Shown here: positions 27,201 to 35,123 of the stretch, piece by piece
How the letters are laid out: each line of letters opens with the position of its first letter
How positions within the stretch are numbered: the stretch's first letter is position 1
Source of the DNA: a virus
IMG/VR virus record: IMGVR_UViG_3300042367_000058
Location: 1-64,000 of that record
Reading direction: 5' to 3' (one strand)
DNA length: 64,000 nt
The notes under the pieces: model-generated
The model's database searches: none
What the model was told of the DNA's origin: nothing
Seen by the model: the letters and a program-made list of their open reading frames with translations, nothing else
Program-made: the position numbers and the translations under genes

Positions 27201-30200
27201 CAACGTGCGTCAGTTCTTCAACATGGGGCCAATGCACACCAGCGCCCTTGCAGACGTAATCAGCGTCACTAATTCAATGCTCAGTTCCCGTCTGACCGCC
27301 GATATGCGGGCGGAGATTGCTGCGGAACGCGCAAGTGCGGATGCAACAGAAGTTTCTTCTGAGCTTAAGAAGAAAAAGATCAAGACCAACAAGATGGTTG
27401 AGCGCATGGAGAAATCCAGCTTTGCCGACACCATCCGTGAGCTGCCCGGCCTTGTAAAGATACGTAGTATGGAGGACTTGACCGATGCGTTGTCCTCTAT
27501 GTACGCTGGCTTTGATAACTTCAAGCTGCGTCAAGTACTGCCTATGTTGCAAACGGAAGCCGTGGTGCAGTGGGGTGAACGCAAGGGTGTTGTCGGCCTT
27601 AGAGAATCTTGGCAGTATCTCACTGACATGGCCGCAATGCGCAACAAGAGTACGCTGGACATGGTGCCGCTCTCTGAGGCTCTGGCTAAGTTAGCACGCA
27701 GTGCTCCCGAGCAACTACAGCGTCTTGCTAATGTGATGAACTACTCTACATTGCTGTACCGTGACCCAACTGTGGCTGGCAACCTGAGCAAAGATGCCGA
27801 CCTGAAAAAGATGTGGGATGGTCTGACCGATGCAAACAAGAAGCTGTACGAGCAAGTGCGTGACTTCTACAAAGCCAACCATGAGCAGTACCATGTGTTG
27901 CTGGAAGAGCAGATTGCCAACTCGAAGTTGCTCGGCACTGCCGCAGATGGCAAGTCCCCCAAAGGCAAGCTGATTGCCCAGATCAAACAAATCTACGAAG
28001 ACGGCAAGAAGCTGTATCCGTACTTCCCGTTGATGCGTTACGGCCAATACTGGCTGCGAATCGGCAAGGGTGTGAACCGCGAGTTCTACATGTTTGAGAA
28101 CGCCTTTGATCGCAACATGTTCTTGCGTAAGCGCATCCGCCAGATGCAAGAGGCTGGTTCCACTGAATCCTTGCGTGAGATGCAGGAATCTGGAGCGATT
28201 GATCTGGGTAATGACTTGTCCGATGCCCGTAAAAAAGACTTGGATGCCAGCGGCATGTTGAAGGAAATCTTCAACTCAATCGAAGAAGGTATGAAGCAAG
28301 GGCAGACCGTGGTTGATGACTACGGCAACACAGTCTCTTCCATGTCTAGGCTCGATGCCGACAAGCTCATGGACGAAATCTATCAGATGTACTTGCAGAC
28401 TTTGCCTGATCGCAACTTCCGCAGACAGTACATGCACCGTCAAGGCACTACTGGTTTCAGCGGGGACATTGCTCGTAACTTTGCAGTGACCGGCACAAAC
28501 ATGGCCAACCAACTGGCTCGCATCAAGTACGGCCCCCGTATCATGAGTGAGCTTGAACGCGCAAACGACACACTTGCAGGTAACCCAGACAAAGCCCGCC
28601 TCGGTGAGTTTGTTTCCGAGATGCGTATGCGTGCCGAGCAGCAAGTCCGCCCTGACTTAGAAGATAGCCTTGGCTACAAAACTTCTGCGCTGTTGAACTC
28701 CTCGGCGTATTTGTGGTTGATGACCTCAATCAAAACTGCCGCTACTCAGTTGACGGCACTTCCAATTTTTGTTGGCCCAGTGCTCACATCCAACCACGGG
28801 TTCAATCCTGTCAAGGTAGGTGCGGCCCTTGCCAAGTCAATGGCTATCTTTGGCACAAGCGGTATTCGTCGTCAGGCTGAAGATGGCTCGACCACGTTTG
28901 AGTTCCCCTCGTACCTGAATAACGGTTTGGTGAAGTTGACTGACAACCAGAAGCTGGCTGCGCAATACATGGCAGACAGAGGTATCAACGACAACACACT
29001 GGCCTACGACCTTGGCAACCGCAGGGATACGCCGACAAACCAGCTTGAAGGTGGGGTACGCCGCACCATGCGTACTGTCAGCAATGTGATGACCAGCATG
29101 TTCCATCACACTGAGCGCATGATCCGTGAAGTGACTTTCATGACTTCCTACGATCTGTACTCCCAGCAGACCAACAAGGAAACCGGCAAGAAGTACACCC
29201 ACGAAGAAGCCCTGCGTGCAGCCGAAGCCGAGACCCACGAAGCCTTGGGTAACTACCACGCATCCAACCGCCCTCGCGGGTTGTTGGCCGACTCTGAACG
29301 CCAAGTCTTGCTCAATGCGCAAAAGCCCGTAGGTCGCACGATTCTCCAGTTCAAGATGTTCCCTGCGTTTGTGACTACGTTCTTTATCCGTAACGCTTAT
29401 CGTGCGCTGGCTGGGCTCGACGCAAAAGACCGTGCCAAGGCCATGACTCAGTTGGTCGGTACATTGACCATGTCCACTGCGCTTGCTGGCTACGTTGGTA
29501 TCCCCGGCGCAACAATGGCTATGGGCGCAATCCAAGGCATGATGAATGTAATCCGTGACGAAGACGACGAAGACCCGTTGGAAGAGCGCGACTTGGAGTT
29601 CTGGTTCCGCAACGTTTGGCTCCCTCAGACCTTTGGCAATATCAAAATTGGCGACCACACGCTGGATGAAATCTTGGACAAGGGTTTGATTGCTTCCATG
29701 ACGGGCTACGACATTTCCGGTAGCTTGTCTATGAATAACATGTGGGTGCCCGACGTAAAAGAGCAGGCAACTTCCGCTGCGGCTATGCAGGAATACTTTA
29801 TGTCTTTGCTCGGCCCCAGTGCGTCGATCACGTTCAAGCAAATCCCAACCGCCATCGACTTCTTTAACAAAGGCGAAATTCTGCGCGGCGTTGAACAGTT
29901 GGCCCCAGCCTTTGCTCGGGGTTCCCTTACCGCTGCCCGGTACGGGAAAGAAGGCGCTACCACTACGTCAGGCGCAGTTATCAAGGAAGCCGAGGAGTTC
30001 ACTCAGGGTCAGTTGTTGGCGCAGTCTATGGGCTTTGCCACCGAAGGGCTCGTGGCTCGACGCGAAGCAATCTTTCACTTGCAAGGTGAAATTCTGAAGG
30101 TGAAGCGGGAGCGCACCAAACTGCTTGACCGCTTGGAGCGGGAGCTGGATAAAGGCTCGGACGAAGACGTTGAGAAAGCTTTTGACAACGTGTTTACGTT

Positions 30201-30387
30201 CAACAGCCGGAACCCCTACGACGCAATCGGTGCGGACAACATCAAGCAGTCGATCAAAAAACAGATTGAGCGCAAGATGAAGTCTGACCGTGGTATGCCC
30301 ATCGACAAAAGGTACTATCCGCAACTGCTTGACCTGCTGGAACCGTCAGAGAAGAAGCTGGAGCGTGAGCGGTTGATGGCCCAATAA
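24217..30387 (+). CDS. Giant polyvalent internal protein with zincin (HExxH) domain
   Basis: 2,056 residues with SD AAAGGGG. [IV]IDPF or IVDPF motifs recur at about residues 3, 18, 30 and 506. A hydrophobic Gly/Ala segment lies at about 145-185 (AILAGLGASVLGAGAVAATA). An acidic linker leads to a basic AT-hook-like KRGRKP at 661-666. A metallopeptidase motif HEMLH at 890-894 has a candidate third ligand in DPREF (E963). Long helical regions follow, with membrane-like LVGTLTMSTALAGYVGI near 1750. This is the layout of polyvalent proteins ejected with the DNA. Peptidase activity is predicted, not shown. Confidence 0.8.
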   Translation: MAIIDPFEAQQPQRKGIVDPFEVQSAPQIVDPFAEPKAEPKPEDQSFLRSVADVPLKAVSGLATGVRLVADAFGAGSDVSNSIKGVENYIGDLYSAQSKKDSAEIARIMKDAEDKGVGDQVKAAVKAFTIAPIDTVVNALGTSAPAILAGLGASVLGAGAVAATAAGAGIGSVMGAGTIKGTIYDAVKEELGKTNMSEKQIEARAQAAQAYNGENLDQILMGSALGAIGASTGFEPAVARQVAKQIIAGSIKKQAAVTGAKEFAGEAAQGGQEQLAQNIALQREGYDVPTMRGVVGQATMEGLAGAGLGAAAGVSEGLEARRTAEMPSETGIKATGNAPSNSPIVGTTKVNIGDKESIKVTKQDGSVEIDGIQVTPPTGQESLEVEKIAADLTKQGITNIEPERVAQFQQTFLDMGLDPAQANIRAIEAATLEVEEKAPASEEAQGEPDAGQTITEPSGAGVPVAEQPSADITPAGVGITEPSGVVPAGPDVAGVATGEATQPVAIVDPFEQTTQTETPSVQPAAIDPIEFAKRSADSAIADQANFESLEESIGAQRDNIADTLREQGVDDQPTIDKAIAAYDEEINKRGDQVGTETPEAVQAEAQGQEAAPVEPVTELTAQSDEVIAEQAEISDDVADAVGDITTLPTEEVVEEGAPKAKRGRKPLSPEEKAASDERRTQQRKNYKQNEKAVTAAGAALDEAIAPIDEGTIGSEESLSAAQTNKRVGKIQAIKSLVLLARSLKGTKLGDRAAEMLKNPAITPMELENVKKGIAAQVSKATSEVKAGRADTRFSKMTTAQQALRHVIKTGNAFQRFLAERLLPFVKDVKFMVLEEGAPLPPQITEGGVEADWNESRGMFLRTVANGERFVFVRGMSGGPNQGINNVTVLHEMLHAALNEKIAAAYGAYNAGKELNANLVKAFGALQGTMDMTLKRVKEMHAAGTLPEFMGELVVSDIFGDPREFVAYAMSHPRFQKFLMETEGVTKQSLFTRFVNNVRQFFNMGPMHTSALADVISVTNSMLSSRLTADMRAEIAAERASADATEVSSELKKKKIKTNKMVERMEKSSFADTIRELPGLVKIRSMEDLTDALSSMYAGFDNFKLRQVLPMLQTEAVVQWGERKGVVGLRESWQYLTDMAAMRNKSTLDMVPLSEALAKLARSAPEQLQRLANVMNYSTLLYRDPTVAGNLSKDADLKKMWDGLTDANKKLYEQVRDFYKANHEQYHVLLEEQIANSKLLGTAADGKSPKGKLIAQIKQIYEDGKKLYPYFPLMRYGQYWLRIGKGVNREFYMFENAFDRNMFLRKRIRQMQEAGSTESLREMQESGAIDLGNDLSDARKKDLDASGMLKEIFNSIEEGMKQGQTVVDDYGNTVSSMSRLDADKLMDEIYQMYLQTLPDRNFRRQYMHRQGTTGFSGDIARNFAVTGTNMANQLARIKYGPRIMSELERANDTLAGNPDKARLGEFVSEMRMRAEQQVRPDLEDSLGYKTSALLNSSAYLWLMTSIKTAATQLTALPIFVGPVLTSNHGFNPVKVGAALAKSMAIFGTSGIRRQAEDGSTTFEFPSYLNNGLVKLTDNQKLAAQYMADRGINDNTLAYDLGNRRDTPTNQLEGGVRRTMRTVSNVMTSMFHHTERMIREVTFMTSYDLYSQQTNKETGKKYTHEEALRAAEAETHEALGNYHASNRPRGLLADSERQVLLNAQKPVGRTILQFKMFPAFVTTFFIRNAYRALAGLDAKDRAKAMTQLVGTLTMSTALAGYVGIPGATMAMGAIQGMMNVIRDEDDEDPLEERDLEFWFRNVWLPQTFGNIKIGDHTLDEILDKGLIASMTGYDISGSLSMNNMWVPDVKEQATSAAAMQEYFMSLLGPSASITFKQIPTAIDFFNKGEILRGVEQLAPAFARGSLTAARYGKEGATTTSGAVIKEAEEFTQGQLLAQSMGFATEGLVARREAIFHLQGEILKVKRERTKLLDRLERELDKGSDEDVEKAFDNVFTFNSRNPYDAIGADNIKQSIKKQIERKMKSDRGMPIDKRYYPQLLDLLEPSEKKLERERLMAQ

Positions 30388-30413
30388 AAAACCCCCGCAC
30401 ACAGGCGGGGGGT
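30386..30413 (-). terminator. Intrinsic terminator of the leftward operon
   Basis: Stem CCCCCGC (30392-30398) / GCGGGGG (30405-30411) with loop ACACAG. Read on the minus strand the hairpin is followed by six T residues (the A-run 30386-30391), which overlaps the stop codon of the giant plus-strand gene. The hairpin may also slow plus-strand transcripts, but there is no U-tract in that direction. Confidence 0.88.
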
Positions 30414-30460
30414 CAAGGGGAGTATCGGAAGGAGCTAACTCTTCCACTCCAAAGTTTATC

Positions 30461-30655
30461 TCAGACCCGCCAAACGCGCAGTCCTTTTATGCCGTCTACG
30501 ATCACTACTTTCGTAACAATAGATATTTTCAACCTCTTTGTAACAGCGTTGATCGTTTCCCGAGCCGCCCGTTCATCTATGCAGGGTACAAAGAACGAAT
30601 GACCGACCCGGAACTTTGACCAATCAAGCTGGTACGCCACCGTCTCGATTTTCAT
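30461..30655 (-). CDS. Small protein at the end of the leftward operon
   Basis: 64 residues, starting inside the last 32 bp of the primase-helicase gene in another frame. Sequence KIETVAYQLDWSKFRVGHSF, then FVPCIDERAARETINAVTKR and VVIVDGIKGLRVWRV. The arrangement is alternating strand and helix with no recognised family. Early phage operons often end in such small genes. The terminator 50 bp downstream confirms the operon end. Confidence 0.6.
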   Translation of the reverse strand: MKIETVAYQLDWSKFRVGHSFFVPCIDERAARETINAVTKRLKISIVTKVVIVDGIKGLRVWRV

Positions 30656-33482
30656 TGATGTTCAGTATTTCATCCATGCGCAAGAACTCGGAGTTGGAGG
30701 CATCAAACTTCAATGCCCGAACCACAGGGGACGCAATCTTCATTCCTTTGGACATGCGCTTGTTGGTGACCTCGATAAAAATGTTCAGGTCGGTCAACTG
30801 CTTGAGCAGGCTCTTGTAGTTGGTTTGTTGCTCGACGCAGAACTTTTTGAACTGATTGGCCGCTATGTAGATGTGCTTGGTGTCTGGCTCGTAACGTACC
30901 AGCAGTGCTCCTCGGGGTTCTTGCAAAGGTAGCGCCGACAAATTGCTTCGGGCATCCACCTCGCCATTGACCACCAAGGTATTGATGTGGTGGCTATCAA
31001 GGAACTCGCCCAATGTGGTGATGGGTGTGGTTTGTGGGGGTTTCACGTCAATTCTCATTTCGCTCAACATTCCTTTCAGCCAGTCATAGACGGCAGTCAT
31101 ATCAAAATCATGTAACCCAAGGTGGCGGGAGATTAAACCGCCGGTAATATTGGCCGCGCATACTGCCGACCAAAAACGCTCTCGTGCTGTGAACTGGACT
31201 TCTTTATCCAGTCGGGCTTGAACTTTCTTGAGCAGGTCTTTGGTGTACTCCAGATTGTTCAACACCCACGTAATGTAGATTTCCCCAGCATGGCCGTAGT
31301 TGTCGTTGAGTTGGTGGTCAAACATCTCCTTGCCCTTGGCCACGCCAATCAAGTCGTTGGGCTCAATCTTGTACTCAAGTAACCGTACTTGTTCGCCGTC
31401 CGGTGTGTTCTTCAACCCGCTTAATTTCTCGTAAAAGCTGGCGTTGGCCGAGCACAGGGTCATGTTCTGCCATGAGGTGTTGTTGATGCGCAGTGCATTC
31501 TCTGAACCCTTTTGGCGGTTCTTACCCCGACCATGACTGATGCCATACGCCATGTCCGAGAATTCCTGCGGCTTCATGTTGGTAATCTCGTCGATGGTGT
31601 TGGGGATGTTGTTCATCACACCAAGCTGTTGCATCTTTGCGTTGAGCGTGTCCTTCTCAATCGACATGAGTTCGTAGGGCATCCCGTAGACGCTGTTGCA
31701 CATGCGCAGGATGGTCGATTTTCCTGATCCGGCGTGTTCGTAGATCACGTTGATGATTGCGCCCTTCAAGCCAGTGAACTTCATTAGTGGAGCGCCAAAC
31801 GCAGTTAACGCTCCAAAAGCATGAGGCTCCATACCCTTCATGGCGTACAGGTTGAATACTTCCTTCCATGCCTCAAGGGTTCCCTTCTCATGAATCTTGT
31901 CGGCGAAGAATTCGGTTGTTGATGACGGTGGGCTGTAGAACGTACCGTCCTTGGTAATCTCCTTGGTGCCCATAATGAACTTGCTGTCTCCCTCGACCCA
32001 CCCAAATTGTGTTCTCATTGTTTCTGCCTTCTTTGTGTACTGCAAATTTTTGACCGATGTGATGACGTAGGTCATCAGGTTCTCGTATTGCTTGTGGTGT
32101 GCCATCACACCCTGTTGCGCAAGTTGCTTGCGTAGCTCATCCTTTGAGGATATTGATGCCGTAGTAATCGCAAACTCTTTCACCCCGTCGTGGGGCAAGT
32201 GAAGTTTGAACAGTGCTATCTCCCCCAGCTCTTTGTCCCTCATGCGCTTGACGACGTACAGGTCGTGCTCGTACACCATCTTGGGTTCTTCTTCGGTGTC
32301 CTCTGGGGGGCGCACATAGATACCGCCTTTCTTACCCCTGAAAAATGGGAATGGGTACTCTGGGATTTGGTGCTTAACTTCCTCACCCTTTTCAGTCTCC
32401 ACCACCACTTCGTTGTCGGCTTCGGTCGCTTCTTCTATTTCTATGCCCAGCACGATTGGGGATGTGATCTTGCCTTTGTGTGGGCAACCATCGCAACCAC
32501 CGGGGTTTCGTTCTTCAAATGTCGTGCAGTGGTGTGGGCCACCGCGCTTGCGGGCGTTTCTAAGCTTGTTGTCAACTAGGCTCGGGTCATACTCAGGATG
32601 CTGGTCTGACATTTTGTGCGCGGCACGGTCACCATCTGCACAGAACGCCGCAATCGAGAGGGCTGATACCCACAACGGTTCATCAATCTCACCTTGGTTT
32701 TGGAATACGTAGTTCAGTTGCGCACAGCCGTTCTCGGCCTTGAGCATGATGTTCTTAAACTTCTTGACCTTGTTGCCCATCAACGCTTCCATCATGGGGC
32801 TCATGGCGGAGGGCGCGAAGTCGGGTGCTTCTTCTACTTCTTTGGGCTCAGGTGCGCCGAGTAGTTCGCGTAGCTTGTCAGTCGGTATCCGTGGGGAGAC
32901 TTCGTTCCAAACATTGACTGGCTTGGGTTCCAAGCCCTTCTTCACATTCATCGACTCTGGCACACGCAGAATACGCGATGCCTCGAATACTTTGTCGTCA
33001 ACGATCAAGCCCTGCTCTTTGCAGAGTTGTTTAAGTCGCTTGGCCAGTGGCTCCCACTCTTTGCGGGTCAATGTATCTTCAAGCAACCAGTAAGCATGAA
33101 CGCCGTTACCGGAGTTCACCAAGATTGGTTTGGGTAAGCCGATTGCTTTGCAAAACTTTTGAAGCTCTGCCAGCCCTGTTTGCTGGTCGAGGTAGCCTTC
33201 AATCTTCCCTTTGGAATTCGGTACACCTTTGGTCGGGCCGCAATCAATATCCAGCCAAAGGGCTCGGACAAAGGCTACGTTCTCGTGCGTCCTGTCACCT
33301 GCTGTACCAAACTTGGCACAGCCGAAATACACATTGACTTGTTTGGTGTTGAACTCTTGGATGATCGTCTCGGCATCTTCCCTTGTGTCTGCAAAACGCT
33401 GATCTACATACTTACCTATGCCAACCACGCAGTACCTACCGTCTGTCGGCAGTACGGTGTCGAGCAAATCAAATGTAGACAT
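30624..33482 (-). CDS. Bifunctional primase-helicase
   Basis: 952 residues. The N-terminal primase domain of the archaeo-eukaryotic type has LWLDIDCG (about 75-82, metal-binding acids) and SGNGVHAYW (about 122-130). A Cys/His cluster at about 318-335 (HHCTTFEERNPGGCDGCPHK) probably binds zinc. The C-terminal SF3/DUF927-like ATPase domain has Walker A EHAGSGKST near 585 and Walker B TIDEI near 630. It should unwind DNA and prime synthesis for the family A polymerase at 38061. Confidence 0.88.
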   Translation of the reverse strand: MSTFDLLDTVLPTDGRYCVVGIGKYVDQRFADTREDAETIIQEFNTKQVNVYFGCAKFGTAGDRTHENVAFVRALWLDIDCGPTKGVPNSKGKIEGYLDQQTGLAELQKFCKAIGLPKPILVNSGNGVHAYWLLEDTLTRKEWEPLAKRLKQLCKEQGLIVDDKVFEASRILRVPESMNVKKGLEPKPVNVWNEVSPRIPTDKLRELLGAPEPKEVEEAPDFAPSAMSPMMEALMGNKVKKFKNIMLKAENGCAQLNYVFQNQGEIDEPLWVSALSIAAFCADGDRAAHKMSDQHPEYDPSLVDNKLRNARKRGGPHHCTTFEERNPGGCDGCPHKGKITSPIVLGIEIEEATEADNEVVVETEKGEEVKHQIPEYPFPFFRGKKGGIYVRPPEDTEEEPKMVYEHDLYVVKRMRDKELGEIALFKLHLPHDGVKEFAITTASISSKDELRKQLAQQGVMAHHKQYENLMTYVITSVKNLQYTKKAETMRTQFGWVEGDSKFIMGTKEITKDGTFYSPPSSTTEFFADKIHEKGTLEAWKEVFNLYAMKGMEPHAFGALTAFGAPLMKFTGLKGAIINVIYEHAGSGKSTILRMCNSVYGMPYELMSIEKDTLNAKMQQLGVMNNIPNTIDEITNMKPQEFSDMAYGISHGRGKNRQKGSENALRINNTSWQNMTLCSANASFYEKLSGLKNTPDGEQVRLLEYKIEPNDLIGVAKGKEMFDHQLNDNYGHAGEIYITWVLNNLEYTKDLLKKVQARLDKEVQFTARERFWSAVCAANITGGLISRHLGLHDFDMTAVYDWLKGMLSEMRIDVKPPQTTPITTLGEFLDSHHINTLVVNGEVDARSNLSALPLQEPRGALLVRYEPDTKHIYIAANQFKKFCVEQQTNYKSLLKQLTDLNIFIEVTNKRMSKGMKIASPVVRALKFDASNSEFLRMDEILNINENRDGGVPA

Positions 33483-33484
33483 TG

Positions 33485-33724
33485 TTATCCGTGTTTTTTG
33501 TGCCGTGCCATGAAACGCTCGATCTGCTCGCTGTGGTCGGGGGATGGGGCGAACTCGCCCACGAACCAGTTGTAAACCGTAGTACGGCTCACACCCAGTG
33601 CCTCCGCAACTTTCGTTGCTGGAATCCCCCGCACAACGCAGAAGCGACCCAAGGCTACGCCCAAAGATTTAGCGTTGGCTTTTTTGTTCGCCGCAACCAA
33701 ACTCTGGCTGTAACCATAGGTCAT
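33485..33724 (-). CDS. Small helix-turn-helix DNA-binding protein
   Basis: 79 residues. GIPATKVAEALGVSRTTVYN with WFVGEFAPSP is an XRE-type helix-turn-helix, ending in a basic tail RFMARHKKHG. It lies in the replication operon 2 bp from the primase-helicase gene and 3 bp from its upstream neighbour. It may regulate the palindrome-bearing promoters or act at the origin; neither is shown. It is one candidate for the protein that reads the TAACA..TGTTA element. Confidence 0.85.
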   Translation of the reverse strand: MTYGYSQSLVAANKKANAKSLGVALGRFCVVRGIPATKVAEALGVSRTTVYNWFVGEFAPSPDHSEQIERFMARHKKHG

Positions 33725-33727
33725 GCG

Positions 33728-34636
33728 TTACTCCTCGTCCGTCCAAGCCGCAACCACAGAGTCCAAGCTTTTCTTGGGTACGGGTGTGACTTCAGCGGCC
33801 TTCTTGGATTCGCGCTTCTTGGGCTCTTCCACTGCTTCAGCTTCGGCGGCAGGTGCGGCGGCTTTGGGCGTTTCAGCTTTAGGGGCTTCCAGCTTTGGCG
33901 CACGGCCTGACACATCGGCTTGATACGGTGTCATCACAACCATCTTCTGCACTTCGGGAAGCACGGCCACTTTGCTGGTGATCGCGTGTTCGCCCTTGTT
34001 GATGAAGCGTACTGGTGTGAACAGGATGGATTGGTTGTCGTTGTCTTCATTGAAGCTCAACTGTGTAACAACGTAGTCCAAGCTCTTGCCATTGTTGGCC
34101 AAGTACTTGGTGTAGCTCTCAAAGGGATGCGTGTTGTCGCCAACGCTATCGCCGAACAGTGACTTGGAAGCCAAGTTCATTTGATACACAGAACCTTCAA
34201 GCGAAGTACCAAAGTCTTCTTCCAACGTCACAGCGATGCGGCGTGAGTAGCGGCAAGCTTTGGAGTTGCCCATACCTGAACCCTTGATGTTTTGCTCGCA
34301 CGAATCGCAACGGTCAGATTGCTTATTCGCGGAACCTGCATCGGGCACATTGCCGTCATTGGAGAAACAGTCAGGCGCAGTTGGCTCAGCTTCGGGGCTC
34401 CATTGTTTTGCGTAGAAGATACGACCAACTTTGGGGGAAGCGTTGACAACGACAACATTCAAGTCGCCTTTGACCTTACCCATTTCTTCACCGCCCACAA
34501 CCTTACGGAAGATTCCGTTCTTGGGGACGATTCGTTTAACGCCGGTACGACCAGCGAGTTGTTTTGTAAGCTCACTGACTCCAGCGGTTTGCAGAAAGTC
34601 GGGGAGGTCTTGGTTTAGCAAAGTGATGTTGCTCAT
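33728..34636 (-). CDS. Candidate single-stranded DNA-binding protein
   Basis: 302 residues. An N-terminal beta-rich domain leads to a Cys cluster at about 120-135 (CDSCEQNIKGSG, then CRYSRR) that could bind zinc as in T4 gp32. This is followed by a Pro/Ala/Glu linker and a short acidic, aromatic tail (AAWTDEE), the hallmark of phage SSBs that contact replication partners. Its place between primase-helicase and polymerase agrees. It has no direct sequence match that I know, so function is inferred. Confidence 0.6.
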   Translation of the reverse strand: MSNITLLNQDLPDFLQTAGVSELTKQLAGRTGVKRIVPKNGIFRKVVGGEEMGKVKGDLNVVVVNASPKVGRIFYAKQWSPEAEPTAPDCFSNDGNVPDAGSANKQSDRCDSCEQNIKGSGMGNSKACRYSRRIAVTLEEDFGTSLEGSVYQMNLASKSLFGDSVGDNTHPFESYTKYLANNGKSLDYVVTQLSFNEDNDNQSILFTPVRFINKGEHAITSKVAVLPEVQKMVVMTPYQADVSGRAPKLEAPKAETPKAAAPAAEAEAVEEPKKRESKKAAEVTPVPKKSLDSVVAAWTDEE

Positions 34637-34639
34637 TTT

Positions 34640-35068
34640 TCAGTTTTCCTTAGAACGTCTAACAACCACGGTGTATTCGCTCTCTACATTCAAGCCCATA
34701 GGGAGCAGGTCGGGATTCTCGGAAAGAAACTCCTTCATGTGTGTCTGATGAAGTCTCTTCTCCAGCAAGCCATACGCATCGTTTTCTTTGATGAAGCGAT
34801 ACATAGAATCCCAATCATTCGTCCAGTACCGTGACTTTACGGAACGAACAATCGTGCCAGCTTTTGTGCGAATGCTGTCGGCATTCATGTTCTTGCAAAT
34901 CTCAAGCATCTCCAGCTCAAGCACACTCATCTGTTCTTCCAGATTGGCGTACTGCTGTTTGTAGTCTGCGGTGAGTTTGTCTTTGGCATCGCGCATCTTG
35001 ATGTAGATGGCGGTGAGTTTGTCGAGGGGGATAGAGGGTTGTTCCCCCTGAACTTCTAATGCGTCCAT
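34640..35068 (-). CDS. Replication-module coiled-coil protein
   Basis: 142 residues. N-terminal helix pair (LDKLTAIYIKMRDAKDKLTA, then YANLEEQMSVLELEMLEICK) and a conserved C-terminal part (AGTIVRSVKSRYWTNDWDSM, then HMKEFLSENPDLLPMGLN and EYTVVVRR). This resembles Gp157-like or Gam-like proteins next to phage SSB genes. It has its own promoter immediately upstream, so the SSB-primase block can be transcribed separately. Confidence 0.7.
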   Translation of the reverse strand: MDALEVQGEQPSIPLDKLTAIYIKMRDAKDKLTADYKQQYANLEEQMSVLELEMLEICKNMNADSIRTKAGTIVRSVKSRYWTNDWDSMYRFIKENDAYGLLEKRLHQTHMKEFLSENPDLLPMGLNVESEYTVVVRRSKEN

Positions 35069-35095
35069 AGTTAGCTCCAGTTGATTTGTGGTTTT

Positions 35096-35123
35096 AGTCT
35101 ATCACAGAACTTAACATTGTCAA
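35096..35123 (-). promoter_or_regulatory. Sigma-70-like promoter for the SSB/primase block
   Basis: On the minus strand: TTGACA (35118-35123), 16-bp spacer, TAGACT (35096-35101), then GGAGCTAACT just before the ATG at 35068. The -35 overlaps the stop codon of the helicase gene. The -35 box is perfect, the -10 matches 4 of 6. Confidence 0.65.

Noticed and set aside
28837-29841. Minus-strand open frame of 334 codons opposite the giant protein
   Set aside because: Low-complexity His/Val/Leu-rich translation typical of an antisense shadow. The plus-strand frame has clear domain structure and an RBS.
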